Assembly: GCA_965197385.1 (NCBI GenBank)
Contig: CBDANA010000009.1
Span: forward strand, 620,001-684,000
Length of the DNA stretch: 64,000 nt
Direction of reading: 5' to 3'
From: G963667915 sp965197385
Lineage (GTDB): Bacteria > Acidobacteriota > Vicinamibacteria > Vicinamibacterales > UBA823
Shown: positions 19,087 to 27,386 of the stretch, one piece after another
How positions within the stretch are numbered: position 1 is the stretch's first letter
How the letters are laid out: each line of letters starts with the position of its first letter
Notes under the pieces: model-generated
Told to the model about the DNA's origin: nothing
Seen by the model: the letters and a program-made list of their open reading frames with translations, nothing else
The model's database searches: none
Position numbers and translations under genes: made by a program

Positions 19087-20370
19087 CTATCGCGATCCGG
19101 CGGGGTCCGCCTGTTGGCCGAACGCCGCTTTCGCGACCTGTGCGAGGTAGTCGATTAGGTGCTGCGCCGGATCGGTCAGGCTGTCGTACGAGAAGAGCGC
19201 GATGCCGTCCGTCTCGAGGCGACGCGCCGTGCGAATGTTGTCGATCGTCTGGGCCGCCGACAGGCGATAGGCGCCGATCCCGGCCCAGACGCTGGTGGAG
19301 GCGGCGATGTCGCGGACGGTGGCGATCTGCGATTCGAAGATCCGGGCATCTTGCGTATATGCCATGGGGCACACGACGTCCAGAAGGCGCCCTTCGAGCC
19401 AGGTGCGCCAATCCTGGAACCGCATGGTGCGCGCGTCGGTCTCGTCCGGCACGATCGCCGCACTGAAGAGCGCGGCGGGACGATGACGCTTAATGACGGT
19501 GCGCAGCCGCATCAGGAGCGACGTGAGGCGCGACCGTCGGAGCGACGACCAGCGCTCCGGATAGCGGTCGGCGTAGCTCGTCGGACGCACTCGCAGGCGC
19601 GCGTCCATCCGAAGCCGCTCGTCTGGCCGGAGGTGCGGCCGGACGTCGGCCCGGATCTCCTTCATGGCGGACCGGCTGTAATCGAACGCGGCACTCGGGT
19701 ACCGGACGTAGTCCAGGTGCACGCCGTCGACGGGATAGCGCGCCACGAGGTCAGCCAGCACCTCCGCCGTATACGCGGCGGCGCCTTGCGTGAGGGGGGA
19801 GAGGTAGAGTCCCTCGACCGCGTCGAAGTGATCCCGCGTCCATCGGGACAGCGTGCCGAGGTAGGCGGGACTGTCCGGCTCGGTGGCCGCCATCTGCGCG
19901 GCGAGGTCCCGGGGCACCATCAACCACTCCGGATGACGGTAGATGATGTGGTCGCGCGATGCGGGAAGATTGTTGGCGCTGGCCACCAGGTTGACGTTGA
20001 CCCAGGCGTGCACCCGCAGCCCCGCGTCATGCGCCGAGGCGAGGATAGCCTGCAGGGGATCGAACGGCGGCGGCTGCAACGCGAGACGCGCCGCACGGGG
20101 CTCTACGCCATTGTTGAAATAGGCGTCGCCACGGCCCCGCACCTGGACCAGCAGCGTGTTGAAGCCGTAATCGCTCGCCGTGCGCACGACCGCCTCGACT
20201 GACTGGGGCGAGGTTAACGACGTGCGAACCACCCAGAGCGCCCGGACTTCGTCGCCAGCCTGCGCGGCGACGGCTCCGCCGAACCCGGCAGACGACGCGA
20301 TCACCGCCGCCACCAGGGCGACGCACCCGAAACGCGCGGGAGAGCCAACGGGGAGTCTTAGCGAGCGCAT
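19087..20370 (-). CDS. Secreted glycoside-hydrolase-like protein (GHL10/DUF187 family)
   Basis: A TIM-barrel protein of the GHL10 type, related to YngK-like glycosyl hydrolases. Signal peptide: CVALVAAVIASSAGFGGAVAA, cleavage around residue 33. Family motifs follow: VRALWVVRTSLTSPQSVEAV, FNTLLVQVRGRGDAYFNN, RVHAWVNVNLVAS, and GVHLDYVRYPS, with VCPMAYTQD near the end. Length 427 residues. Natural substrates are mostly undefined glycans; a peptidoglycan or surface polysaccharide is possible next to a symporter/serine hydrolase operon. The start at 20370 gives a clean signal peptide; the upstream open frame is antisense to an unrelated gene remnant. Confidence 0.9.
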   Translation of the reverse strand: MRSLRLPVGSPARFGCVALVAAVIASSAGFGGAVAAQAGDEVRALWVVRTSLTSPQSVEAVVRTASDYGFNTLLVQVRGRGDAYFNNGVEPRAARLALQPPPFDPLQAILASAHDAGLRVHAWVNVNLVASANNLPASRDHIIYRHPEWLMVPRDLAAQMAATEPDSPAYLGTLSRWTRDHFDAVEGLYLSPLTQGAAAYTAEVLADLVARYPVDGVHLDYVRYPSAAFDYSRSAMKEIRADVRPHLRPDERLRMDARLRVRPTSYADRYPERWSSLRRSRLTSLLMRLRTVIKRHRPAALFSAAIVPDETDARTMRFQDWRTWLEGRLLDVVCPMAYTQDARIFESQIATVRDIAASTSVWAGIGAYRLSAAQTIDNIRTARRLETDGIALFSYDSLTDPAQHLIDYLAQVAKAAFGQQADPAGSR

Positions 20371-20407
20371 TGAAGCGACCGACTTTATCAACGGTGTGTC
20401 GAGCGTG

Positions 20408-20770
20408 TCAACGCGGGCGGCCATCGTCAGCCCGGCCGTAGCGGCGGCGGAGGGCAGGACGTTCGGCCGTTCGGCCGAGGCGACGTCCGGGACGGGCCCG
20501 TATCGGGTCGTGCGCTGGACGAAAGATCTCGAGATCATCCTGAAGCGCTTCGACGGTTACTGGGGTGAGGCGCCGCCGATTCGTCGGGTTGAGTACCGGC
20601 CGATTCCGGAGGCAGTGTCCCGCTTCATCGCACTTGAGGCGGGGGACGTGGACGTGATCACGGACATTCCGCCGACGGATTTGGCGCGTCTGAAAGCGGA
20701 GGCGGCGATCGATATCTACAAGGCCGTGGGCGTACGCCGCGCCGCACGGGAGTACGTGATCGAGTGCTGA
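20408..20770 (+). pseudogene. Fragment of an extracellular solute-binding protein, family 5 (DppA/OppA-like)
   Basis: Only an internal piece of about 110 residues remains. GTGPYRVVRWTKDLEIILKR and FDGYWGEAPPIRRVEYRPIP, followed by ALEAGDVDVITDIPPTDLARL, match the region of SBP_bac_5 proteins that binds peptide or nickel ligands. Signal peptide, N-terminal lobe and C-terminus are missing, and the last 15 residues look unrelated. No ABC permease genes are nearby. It is a gene relic in the spacer between two minus-strand genes. Confidence 0.7.
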
Positions 20771-20847
20771 CCCCGCGCGGGGGTCTTGAGAGCCGCAGAC
20801 ACGGAGCGCCGAACGAGTCAATGCCGGCGCAAGAAGACAACAGGCTC

Positions 20848-21774
<927 letters not shown>

Positions 21775-21836
21775 GCCGTACAGCAGAGTCGATGACCGGA
21801 TCGATGTCAAGTCGAACCGCACACTCGGCGACCGGT

Positions 21837-21865
21837 TTGACTTGGTCGGTGCAGCGGGCCACAAT
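21837..21865 (+). promoter_or_regulatory. Predicted sigma-70 promoter of the hom operon leader
   Basis: TTGACT (21837-21842), a 17-base spacer and CACAAT (21860-21865) make a good match to the consensus. Transcription would begin near 21872, about 37 bases before the first leader-peptide ATG. Confidence 0.6.
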
Positions 21866-21908
21866 AGGTGGTTCGGCGGCCGGCCGCGGCTGCTAGAGCT
21901 GTGAGCAG

Positions 21909-22049
21909 ATGCAGGCGAGAATCACGAACGGAACACCTATGCCGATCACGATGGCGATGCCCGGGCTGGGGATCATGCGGATGGGCCCGACCACGTGGAT
22001 GATCGACATCACGACCCGCATGCGAGTGCGGACGTTCCGGATGGTGTAG
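21909..22049 (+). CDS. Met/Thr/Ile-rich leader peptide of the hom-thrC-lysC-asd operon
   Basis: A short open frame between the predicted promoter and the terminator hairpin. Two in-frame starts are possible: ATG at 21909 (46 residues) or ATG at 21939 (36 residues). In the 36-residue form 8 codons are Met, 6 Thr and 4 Ile, that is half of all codons, and all three amino acids derive from homoserine. The densest run is TTWMIDITTRM (about 21990-22022). The stop TAG at 22047-22049 sits immediately after the strand that forms the antiterminator. This is the arrangement of thrL-type attenuation leaders, with Met added. Ribosome sites before both ATGs are weak. Known: E. coli thrL uses Thr and Ile codons. 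Inferred: this peptide senses Met, Thr and Ile charging together. Confidence 0.75.
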   Translation: MQARITNGTPMPITMAMPGLGIMRMGPTTWMIDITTRMRVRTFRMV

Positions 22050-22088
22050 CCAACCCGAGCAGCGAGAGACCTGAGGCCATCATCCGGA
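22036..22088 (+). promoter_or_regulatory. Predicted antiterminator pairing of the hom attenuator
   Basis: TCCGGATGGTG (22036-22046, the last codons of the leader) can pair with CATCATCCGGA (22078-22088), giving 11 pairs including one G-U. The second strand includes most of the ascending arm of the terminator (22075-22085), so the two hairpins exclude each other. A ribosome at the leader stop would cover the first strand and allow termination; one stalled upstream would leave it free. A small hairpin CCGCA/TGCGG (22016-22031) lies just before. Confidence 0.65.
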
Positions 22089-22109
22089 TGCGGGTGATGG
22101 CCTTTTTTT
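22075..22109 (+). terminator. Intrinsic terminator of the hom attenuator
   Basis: GGCCATCATCC (22075-22085) pairs with GGGTGATGGCC (22092-22102) across a six-base loop GGATGC, an 11-bp stem with one G-U, followed directly by seven T residues (22103-22109). It lies 23 bases before the hom start, so termination here would silence the operon. Confidence 0.88.
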
Positions 22110-22132
22110 GTGAATCGGCAGGTAACACGACC

Positions 22133-23371
22133 ATGACCGTCGAGGGTGCGGCGAGGGACCCGCTGCGGGTCGCCATTCTCGGATTCGGGACGGTCGGGCG
22201 CGCGGTGGCGAGGATGCTCGTCGACGGGCAGCCTGGGCTGCGGCTTGCCTGCGTCTTCAACCGGGACGTCGAGCGCAAGCGGGTCGAGTGGGTGCCCGAA
22301 GGCGTCCGGTGGACCGATGCGATCGACGACGCGCTGGCGGCAGAGGTGGACGTCGTGGTCGAGCTCGTCGGGGGTGTGGAGCCGGCCGCCACCTGGATGC
22401 GCCAGGCGCTGGCGGCGGGAAAGTCCGTCGTCACCGCCAACAAGCAAGCGATCGCGCACCGCGGTCCGGAGCTGTTCGAGCTGGCGAGAGCCAGGGGCAT
22501 CAGGCTCGGGTTCGAGGCGTCGGTCGCGGGCGGCATCCCAGCCATTCGCAGCATCCAGGAGGGTCTGGTCGCCGACGAGTTGACCCGCGTTCAAGGTATC
22601 TTGAACGGCACCTGCAATTTCATTCTGACCCGGATGGAGTCCGCGCCCATGGCCTTCGCAGCTGTCGTGGCCGAGGCCCAGGCGAAGGGCTATGCTGAGG
22701 CCGATCCGTCGGCCGATCTGGACGGCTTCGACGCGCAGGCGAAGCTGGCCATCCTGTCGGCGGTCGGGCTGCGCCGGTGGGTCGAACCGGCGGGAATTCC
22801 GTGCCGTTCGATTCGGGGGCTGGAGGCGGCCGACTTCCAGGCGGCCCGAACGCTCGGCCGTGCGATCCGGCAAGTGTCGGCGGTGGAACGTGTGGCGAAC
22901 AGGTCCGGCGTGCGCGCGTCGGTCGGGCCGGCGCTGGTGCGGCGGACATCCCGGTTCGCGCAGGTCATGGGTAGCGAAAATGTCATCGTCGTTGACGGCG
23001 TGTGGGGTGGGCAGACGGCCTTCATCGGTCAAGGCGCCGGCGGAGGCCCGACGGCGGTGGCGGTCGTCTCGGATTTGCGATCGATCGTGGCGGGAGACGG
23101 CCACGCGGGCACTGAGCTGTTTCCCGCCTGTGAGCCGGCGCACGACGTGGCGCCCCCGGTCGAGCGGGCGCACTACCTGCGTGTCGATAAGGCAGGGATT
23201 ACCGACGAGAGGCTGTCCGTTCACGGGATTGCCGTGGCGCGGCGCCTCGACGACGACCGGGGCGCGAGAGCGGTCGTGACGGCGCCATGTGCGCCGGCCG
23301 CCATCGAGGCCGTGACGACGGACGTGAGTGGGGCGAGCGAGATAGTGGTCGCCCTGCCGCTGATTGACTGA
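22133..23371 (+). CDS. hom: Homoserine dehydrogenase
   Basis: Reduces aspartate semialdehyde to homoserine, the precursor of threonine, methionine and isoleucine. The Rossmann motif AILGFGTVGRAVARML starts at about residue 13; the catalytic-domain signature GYAEADPSADLDGFDAQAKL and NKQAIAHRG (nicotinamide-side lysine) are intact. A shortened C-terminal region after about residue 310 (RAHYLRVDKAGITDERL) may be a reduced ACT-like domain. Length 412. The start at 22133 follows the attenuator by 23 bases and gives the normal N-terminus; the open frame upstream overlaps the leader peptide in another frame. First structural gene of a plus-strand operon. Confidence 0.96.
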   Translation: MTVEGAARDPLRVAILGFGTVGRAVARMLVDGQPGLRLACVFNRDVERKRVEWVPEGVRWTDAIDDALAAEVDVVVELVGGVEPAATWMRQALAAGKSVVTANKQAIAHRGPELFELARARGIRLGFEASVAGGIPAIRSIQEGLVADELTRVQGILNGTCNFILTRMESAPMAFAAVVAEAQAKGYAEADPSADLDGFDAQAKLAILSAVGLRRWVEPAGIPCRSIRGLEAADFQAARTLGRAIRQVSAVERVANRSGVRASVGPALVRRTSRFAQVMGSENVIVVDGVWGGQTAFIGQGAGGGPTAVAVVSDLRSIVAGDGHAGTELFPACEPAHDVAPPVERAHYLRVDKAGITDERLSVHGIAVARRLDDDRGARAVVTAPCAPAAIEAVTTDVSGASEIVVALPLID

Positions 23372-23393
23372 CCGACGAGGACGGAATTTTGAC

Positions 23394-24671
23394 ATGAGTG
23401 CCAGCTTCTTCGAAGGACTTCGGTGCCATCTCTGCGGGACAGCGTTTCCCGGTAAGGCGTTGTTCGTCTGCGACCAATGTCTGGGGCCGCTCGAGGCGAC
23501 GTACGACTACGACGGCATCAGGCGGTCGCTGACGCGCGAGCTGATCGCGAGTCGGCCGGAAAACGTCTGGAGGTACCGGGAGCTGCTGCCAATCGAGGGA
23601 ACACCGCGCACCGGCCTCAACTCCGGATTCACGCCGCTGGTCAAGGCGGATCGATTGGCCCGGGAAGTCGGCCTCGACCGCCTGTACGTGAAGGACGACT
23701 CGGTCAACCACCCGACGCTGTCCTACAAGGACCGTGTGGTCTCGATCGCGGCGACCCGCGCCGTCGAACTAGGGTTCGGCGTCTTCGCGTGCGCCTCCAC
23801 TGGCAATCTGGGCAACAGCGTCTCAGCGCACGCGGCGCGGCTGGGGCTCGAGTGCTACGTGTTCATCCCGAACACGCTCGAGCCGGGCAAGGTGCTGGGC
23901 ACGGCCATCGCGAATGCGCACGTGATCGCGATCGACGGCACCTACGACGACGTGAACCGGCTGTGCACCCAGATGGGCGATCGCAACCGCTGGGCGTTCG
24001 CGAACATCAACTTGCGCAGCTACTACGCCGAGGGCGCCAAGACGATGGCGTTCGAGGTTGCCGAGCAGCTCGGGTGGCAGTTTCCGCAACACTTCGTGTC
24101 GCCCGTGGCGGGCGGAACCCTGTTACCGCGCATCGGGCGCGGTTTCCGCGAGCTGCGCGATCTCGGATTGGTCGATGGCGAAATCCCGAAGATCCACGCC
24201 GCGCAGGCCGCCGGGTGCGCCCCGGTCGTGCGCGCGCTCGAGGCGGGGCTGGAGTTTCCCGAGCCGGTCAAGCCGGACACAATCGCCAAGTCGATTGCCA
24301 TCGGGAACCCGGCCGACGGGTTCCAGGTGTTGCAGACGGTCCGTGACACCGGCGGGTCGGGGGCGATGGTCAGCGACGAGCAGATCATCGACGCGATCAC
24401 ACTGCTGGCGCGGACCGAGGGCATCTTCACGGAGCCGGCGGGCGGTACGACGCTGGCAGTCACCCTGGCGCTGGTCGAGCGGGGTGTCATTCCGCGCGAC
24501 GAGACGGTGGTGGTGGCGGTCACCGGGAACGGCTACAAGACGACGAACGTGGTCGCCAACCACGTGATGCCGCCGGTGCAGCTGGGACGTTCGCTGAAGG
24601 AGTTCGAGGCCTATCTGGCCTCCCGGCCGGCCGAGGCGGTGCGCAGTGCGCCCGCCCTCGAAGAGGTGTAG
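23394..24671 (+). CDS. thrC: Threonine synthase (PLP enzyme)
   Basis: Converts O-phosphohomoserine to threonine. The N-terminus carries a small zinc-ribbon (CHLC and CDQC, residues 10-30) typical of one threonine synthase group. The PLP lysine lies in HPTLSYKDRVV and the phosphate loop is ACASTGNLGNS. C-terminal motifs EGIFTEPAGGTTLAV and VAVTGNGYK agree. Length 425. It starts 23 bases after hom and ends eight bases before the next gene. No homoserine kinase gene (thrB) follows; it must be encoded elsewhere. A second, more distant threonine synthase gene lies at 58775-60121. Confidence 0.94.
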   Translation: MSASFFEGLRCHLCGTAFPGKALFVCDQCLGPLEATYDYDGIRRSLTRELIASRPENVWRYRELLPIEGTPRTGLNSGFTPLVKADRLAREVGLDRLYVKDDSVNHPTLSYKDRVVSIAATRAVELGFGVFACASTGNLGNSVSAHAARLGLECYVFIPNTLEPGKVLGTAIANAHVIAIDGTYDDVNRLCTQMGDRNRWAFANINLRSYYAEGAKTMAFEVAEQLGWQFPQHFVSPVAGGTLLPRIGRGFRELRDLGLVDGEIPKIHAAQAAGCAPVVRALEAGLEFPEPVKPDTIAKSIAIGNPADGFQVLQTVRDTGGSGAMVSDEQIIDAITLLARTEGIFTEPAGGTTLAVTLALVERGVIPRDETVVVAVTGNGYKTTNVVANHVMPPVQLGRSLKEFEAYLASRPAEAVRSAPALEEV

Positions 24672-24678
24672 TTGACGC

Positions 24679-25917
24679 ATGGCTGAGCGAGACGACCACT
24701 CCGAGGTTATCGAAGCGGAAGGTCACCTGATCGACTCCAACCTGCTCAACGTCATCTTCGACAAGGTGATCGAACGGGCCGGGGCGTTCGAGGTCCAGAG
24801 CTTCACGATCGGCCGCACGAACGAGGATACGTCGCGATTGCGGCTCAAGGTGACGGCCGACAGCAAGACGGCGCTTCAGCATCTGTTGGAGGATCTCGTG
24901 CCGTTGGGCTGCCATCCGCTGCCCGAGCGCGACGCGCTCCTGCGACCGGCGCTGTCGGACGGGTGCGTGGCGAGCGATTTCTACTCGACGACGAATCAGC
25001 GGACGAGGATTCGGCATCAGGAACACTGGATCGATGTGGAGGCCCAGCGGATGGACGCGGTCATCGTCGTGGACCGCGACCGAGCGGTCTGCCGGAAGCT
25101 GCGCGACGTGCGCGAAGGGGAGCTGGTTGTGAGCGGGGCAGACGGCGTGCGGGTTGTGCCGGAGTTTCGCGAGCGCGATCGGCTCGGCTTCGCGTTCATG
25201 ACGAACGACATCTCGTCGGAGCGCCGGGTCGAAGTGAGCGTCGCGAAGGTCGCGACCAAGATGCGTGAGGTGCGTCAGACCGGCGGCCGCATCGTTTTCG
25301 TTGCGGGGCCGCTCATCGTGCATACGGGCGGCGTCGGCTACTTCAGCGAAATCATCCGGTTGGGTTACGTCGACGCCGTCCTGGCCGGAAACGCGCTGGC
25401 AGTGCACGACGCCGAGCTCGCGCTCTTCGGGACGTCGCTCGGCGTGGATTTGGAGTCTGGCGCCAGGGTGGAGGACGGACACCGGAACCACATGCGCGCG
25501 ATCAACGCCGTGAACTCGGCAGGTGGGCTGGCGCAGGCGGTCGCCAAGGGCGTGCTGGCTTCCGGCGTCATGTACGAGTGCGTGCGGAACGATGTCGAGT
25601 TCGTCCTGGCGGGCAGTATCCGCGACGACGGTCCGCTGGTGGACACGGTGATGGATCTCGTGGCGGCGCAGGAACGCTATGCCGAGCAGTTGGCCGACGT
25701 GTCGATGGTGGTCATGCTCGCGTCGATGCTGCACAGCATCGGTGTGGGCAACATGCTGCCGGCCTGGGTGCGTGTCGTGTGCGTGGACATCAATCCGGCC
25801 GTGGTGACGAAGCTCGCCAACCGCGGGTCGTCCCAGACGGCCGGCATCGTGACCGACGTGGGCTTGTTCCTGTATCAGCTGGCCCGGAGGCTCCGGGAGC
25901 AGGCGAGTGCGCGGTAG
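24679..25917 (+). CDS. TIGR00300 / LOR-SDH bifunctional-enzyme-domain protein (archaeal-type ornithine cyclodeaminase or arginine dihydrolase relative)
   Basis: A 412-residue protein matching the TIGR00300 family: an N-terminal LOR/SDH conserved region (SEVIEAEGHLIDSNLLNVIF, then SRLRLKVTADSK) and a C-terminal domain with GPLIVHTGGVGYFSEIIRLG, GHRNHMRAINAVNSAGG and the strongly conserved FVLAGSIRDDGPLVDT. Characterised relatives act on ornithine (archaeal ornithine cyclodeaminase) or arginine (the C-terminal part of cyanobacterial ArgZ/AgrE). Neither reaction belongs to threonine or lysine synthesis, yet the gene sits tightly between thrC and lysC (eight and 24 bases away). It may act on an aspartate-family intermediate or prune side pools; the true substrate here is unknown. 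Confidence 0.85.
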   Translation: MAERDDHSEVIEAEGHLIDSNLLNVIFDKVIERAGAFEVQSFTIGRTNEDTSRLRLKVTADSKTALQHLLEDLVPLGCHPLPERDALLRPALSDGCVASDFYSTTNQRTRIRHQEHWIDVEAQRMDAVIVVDRDRAVCRKLRDVREGELVVSGADGVRVVPEFRERDRLGFAFMTNDISSERRVEVSVAKVATKMREVRQTGGRIVFVAGPLIVHTGGVGYFSEIIRLGYVDAVLAGNALAVHDAELALFGTSLGVDLESGARVEDGHRNHMRAINAVNSAGGLAQAVAKGVLASGVMYECVRNDVEFVLAGSIRDDGPLVDTVMDLVAAQERYAEQLADVSMVVMLASMLHSIGVGNMLPAWVRVVCVDINPAVVTKLANRGSSQTAGIVTDVGLFLYQLARRLREQASAR

Positions 25918-25941
25918 CAGCTAGCGCGACGAGAGATCGAG

Positions 25942-27186
25942 ATGAACGGGGTGGACGAGATCGTCGTTCAGAAATACGGGGGCACGTCGGTCGGCACGCC
26001 CGAAAAGGTCGTGGCGGTTGCAAATCGCATCAAGCGCCGTGTCGCGGCGTCCCCGCGCCTGGTCGTGGTCGTCTCGGCGATGGGCAGCACAACCGACGAG
26101 CTAATCGCCCTGGCGCACAAGGTATCGCGGCGGCCGCAAGGCCGCGAGATGGACTTGTTGCTGGCCTCCGGCGAGCAGATCGCCGTGTCGGCCCTTGGCC
26201 TGGCGCTGCAGGATCGGGGTGTACGGGCCGTTTCACTGACCGCAGCCCAGTGCGGCATCCGTACGGACGGCGTCTTCAACCTGGCGCGCATTCATTCGAT
26301 CGACACGAAGCGAATCCTCGGCGAGCTCGGTGCCGGCCGGGTGGTGATCATCACAGGATTCCAGGGGATCACCGACACGCAGGAGATCACCACCCTGGGA
26401 CGGGGGGGCAGCGACGTCACCGGCGCGGCGCTGGCGGCGGCGTTGGGCGCGATCGTATGCGAGATCTGCACCGACGTGGATGGAGTGCTGTCGGGCGATC
26501 CGCGGCTGGTGTCCGGTACCCGGATGTGGCCGGAGATCTCGTACGAGGAGGCGGTTGAGCTGGCTTCGAGCGGTGCGAAGGTGCTGCACCCGCGGGCGGC
26601 TGAGATTTGCATGTCCTACGGCATTCCGATCCACGTGCGCTCGAGTTTCACGGACGCACCGGGGACCTGGATTCGATCGGGAGAGACGGTCATGGAGCAA
26701 GCCGAAGTCGTCGGGGTCACGAGCGATAATAAGATCACCAAGATCACGCTGTTGAACGTTCCGGACCGGCCGGGCATCGCGGCGCAGGTGTTCGAGGAGC
26801 TAGCGGCGAAGGAGATAAGCATCCGCCTGATCATCCAGAGCGCGAGCGCCGAAAGCCGGGCGCGCATCACGTTCATCCTCGACGAGGAGTACACTGAAAG
26901 CGCCGTGACCGTCCTGAGCCGCTGGAAGGATGAACAGCTCGCAAGCGACGTTGTCGTCGAGCGCAACGTGGCCAAGATCTCCATCGTCGGGTCGCGGCTG
27001 GGGTCGACGCCAGGGCTGGCGGCGCGGATGTTCAAGGTGCTGGCGCGCGAGGGCATCAACATCGACTGCATCAGCTCCTCTGAAATGAAGGTGGCGTGCG
27101 TGATCGCCTCGAGCCATCTCGATCGGGCCGTCAAGGCAGTTCACGAGGAGTTCTTCAAGACACAGCTGACACCGGTGGTGGGCTAA
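25942..27186 (+). CDS. lysC: Aspartate kinase, monofunctional with ACT domains
   Basis: Phosphorylates aspartate, the first step to lysine, threonine, methionine and isoleucine. N-terminal kinase motif VVQKYGGTSVGTPEKV, then VVVVSAMGSTTDELI, GRGGSDVTGAALAAAL and EICTDVDGVLSGDPR. The C-terminal quarter has tandem ACT domains (ITLLNVPDRPGIAAQVFEEL; ISIVGSRLGSTPGLAARMF) for feedback inhibition. Length 414. Its stop codon TAA straddles the left boundary of a small inserted repeat: TA is the target site and the repeat supplies the final A. Removing the repeat leaves the same stop and places asd 28 bases downstream, so the operon was continuous before insertion. Confidence 0.96.
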   Translation: MNGVDEIVVQKYGGTSVGTPEKVVAVANRIKRRVAASPRLVVVVSAMGSTTDELIALAHKVSRRPQGREMDLLLASGEQIAVSALGLALQDRGVRAVSLTAAQCGIRTDGVFNLARIHSIDTKRILGELGAGRVVIITGFQGITDTQEITTLGRGGSDVTGAALAAALGAIVCEICTDVDGVLSGDPRLVSGTRMWPEISYEEAVELASSGAKVLHPRAAEICMSYGIPIHVRSSFTDAPGTWIRSGETVMEQAEVVGVTSDNKITKITLLNVPDRPGIAAQVFEELAAKEISIRLIIQSASAESRARITFILDEEYTESAVTVLSRWKDEQLASDVVVERNVAKISIVGSRLGSTPGLAARMFKVLAREGINIDCISSSEMKVACVIASSHLDRAVKAVHEEFFKTQLTPVVG

Positions 27187-27357
27187 CAGCCCGTGGTGCA
27201 AGTCCAGCGAGACACACAGACCCGCTGACTAGAGCCGCGGTCGGTCCGAGCAAGGCGCGACGAGGGAAGATACCGGTCGTATTTGACCGAGGAGCAACGC
27301 AGCCAGGCGGGATGCCGCGCCGGTCGAATGCCTCTGGACTTTCACCACGGGCTGCTA
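27184..27357 (+). repeat. Complete MITE-like repeat between lysC and asd
   Basis: Flanked by TA on both sides (27184-27185 and 27356-27357). Terminal inverted repeats are ACAGCCCGTGGTGCAAGTCC on the left and GGACTTTCACCACGGGCTGC on the right. The core carries GCAAGGCGCGACGAGGG, a palindrome around TACCGGTCGTATT, and GGGATGCCGCGCCGGTCGAATGC. It could weaken transcription from lysC into asd or add a processing site. Confidence 0.92.
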
Positions 27358-27386
27358 ACCAAGCTTCTAGAGAGCGGGACGGACGG

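Noticed and set aside
20371..20538. Extended N-terminus of the GHL10 protein
   Set aside because: It is antisense to a solute-binding-protein fragment, and the signal peptide begins at 20370.
22075..22132. A metabolite riboswitch (SAM, lysine or threonine type) upstream of hom
   Set aside because: The leader is short and dominated by an ORF with biased codons and two exclusive hairpins; no SAM or lysine riboswitch core was recognised.
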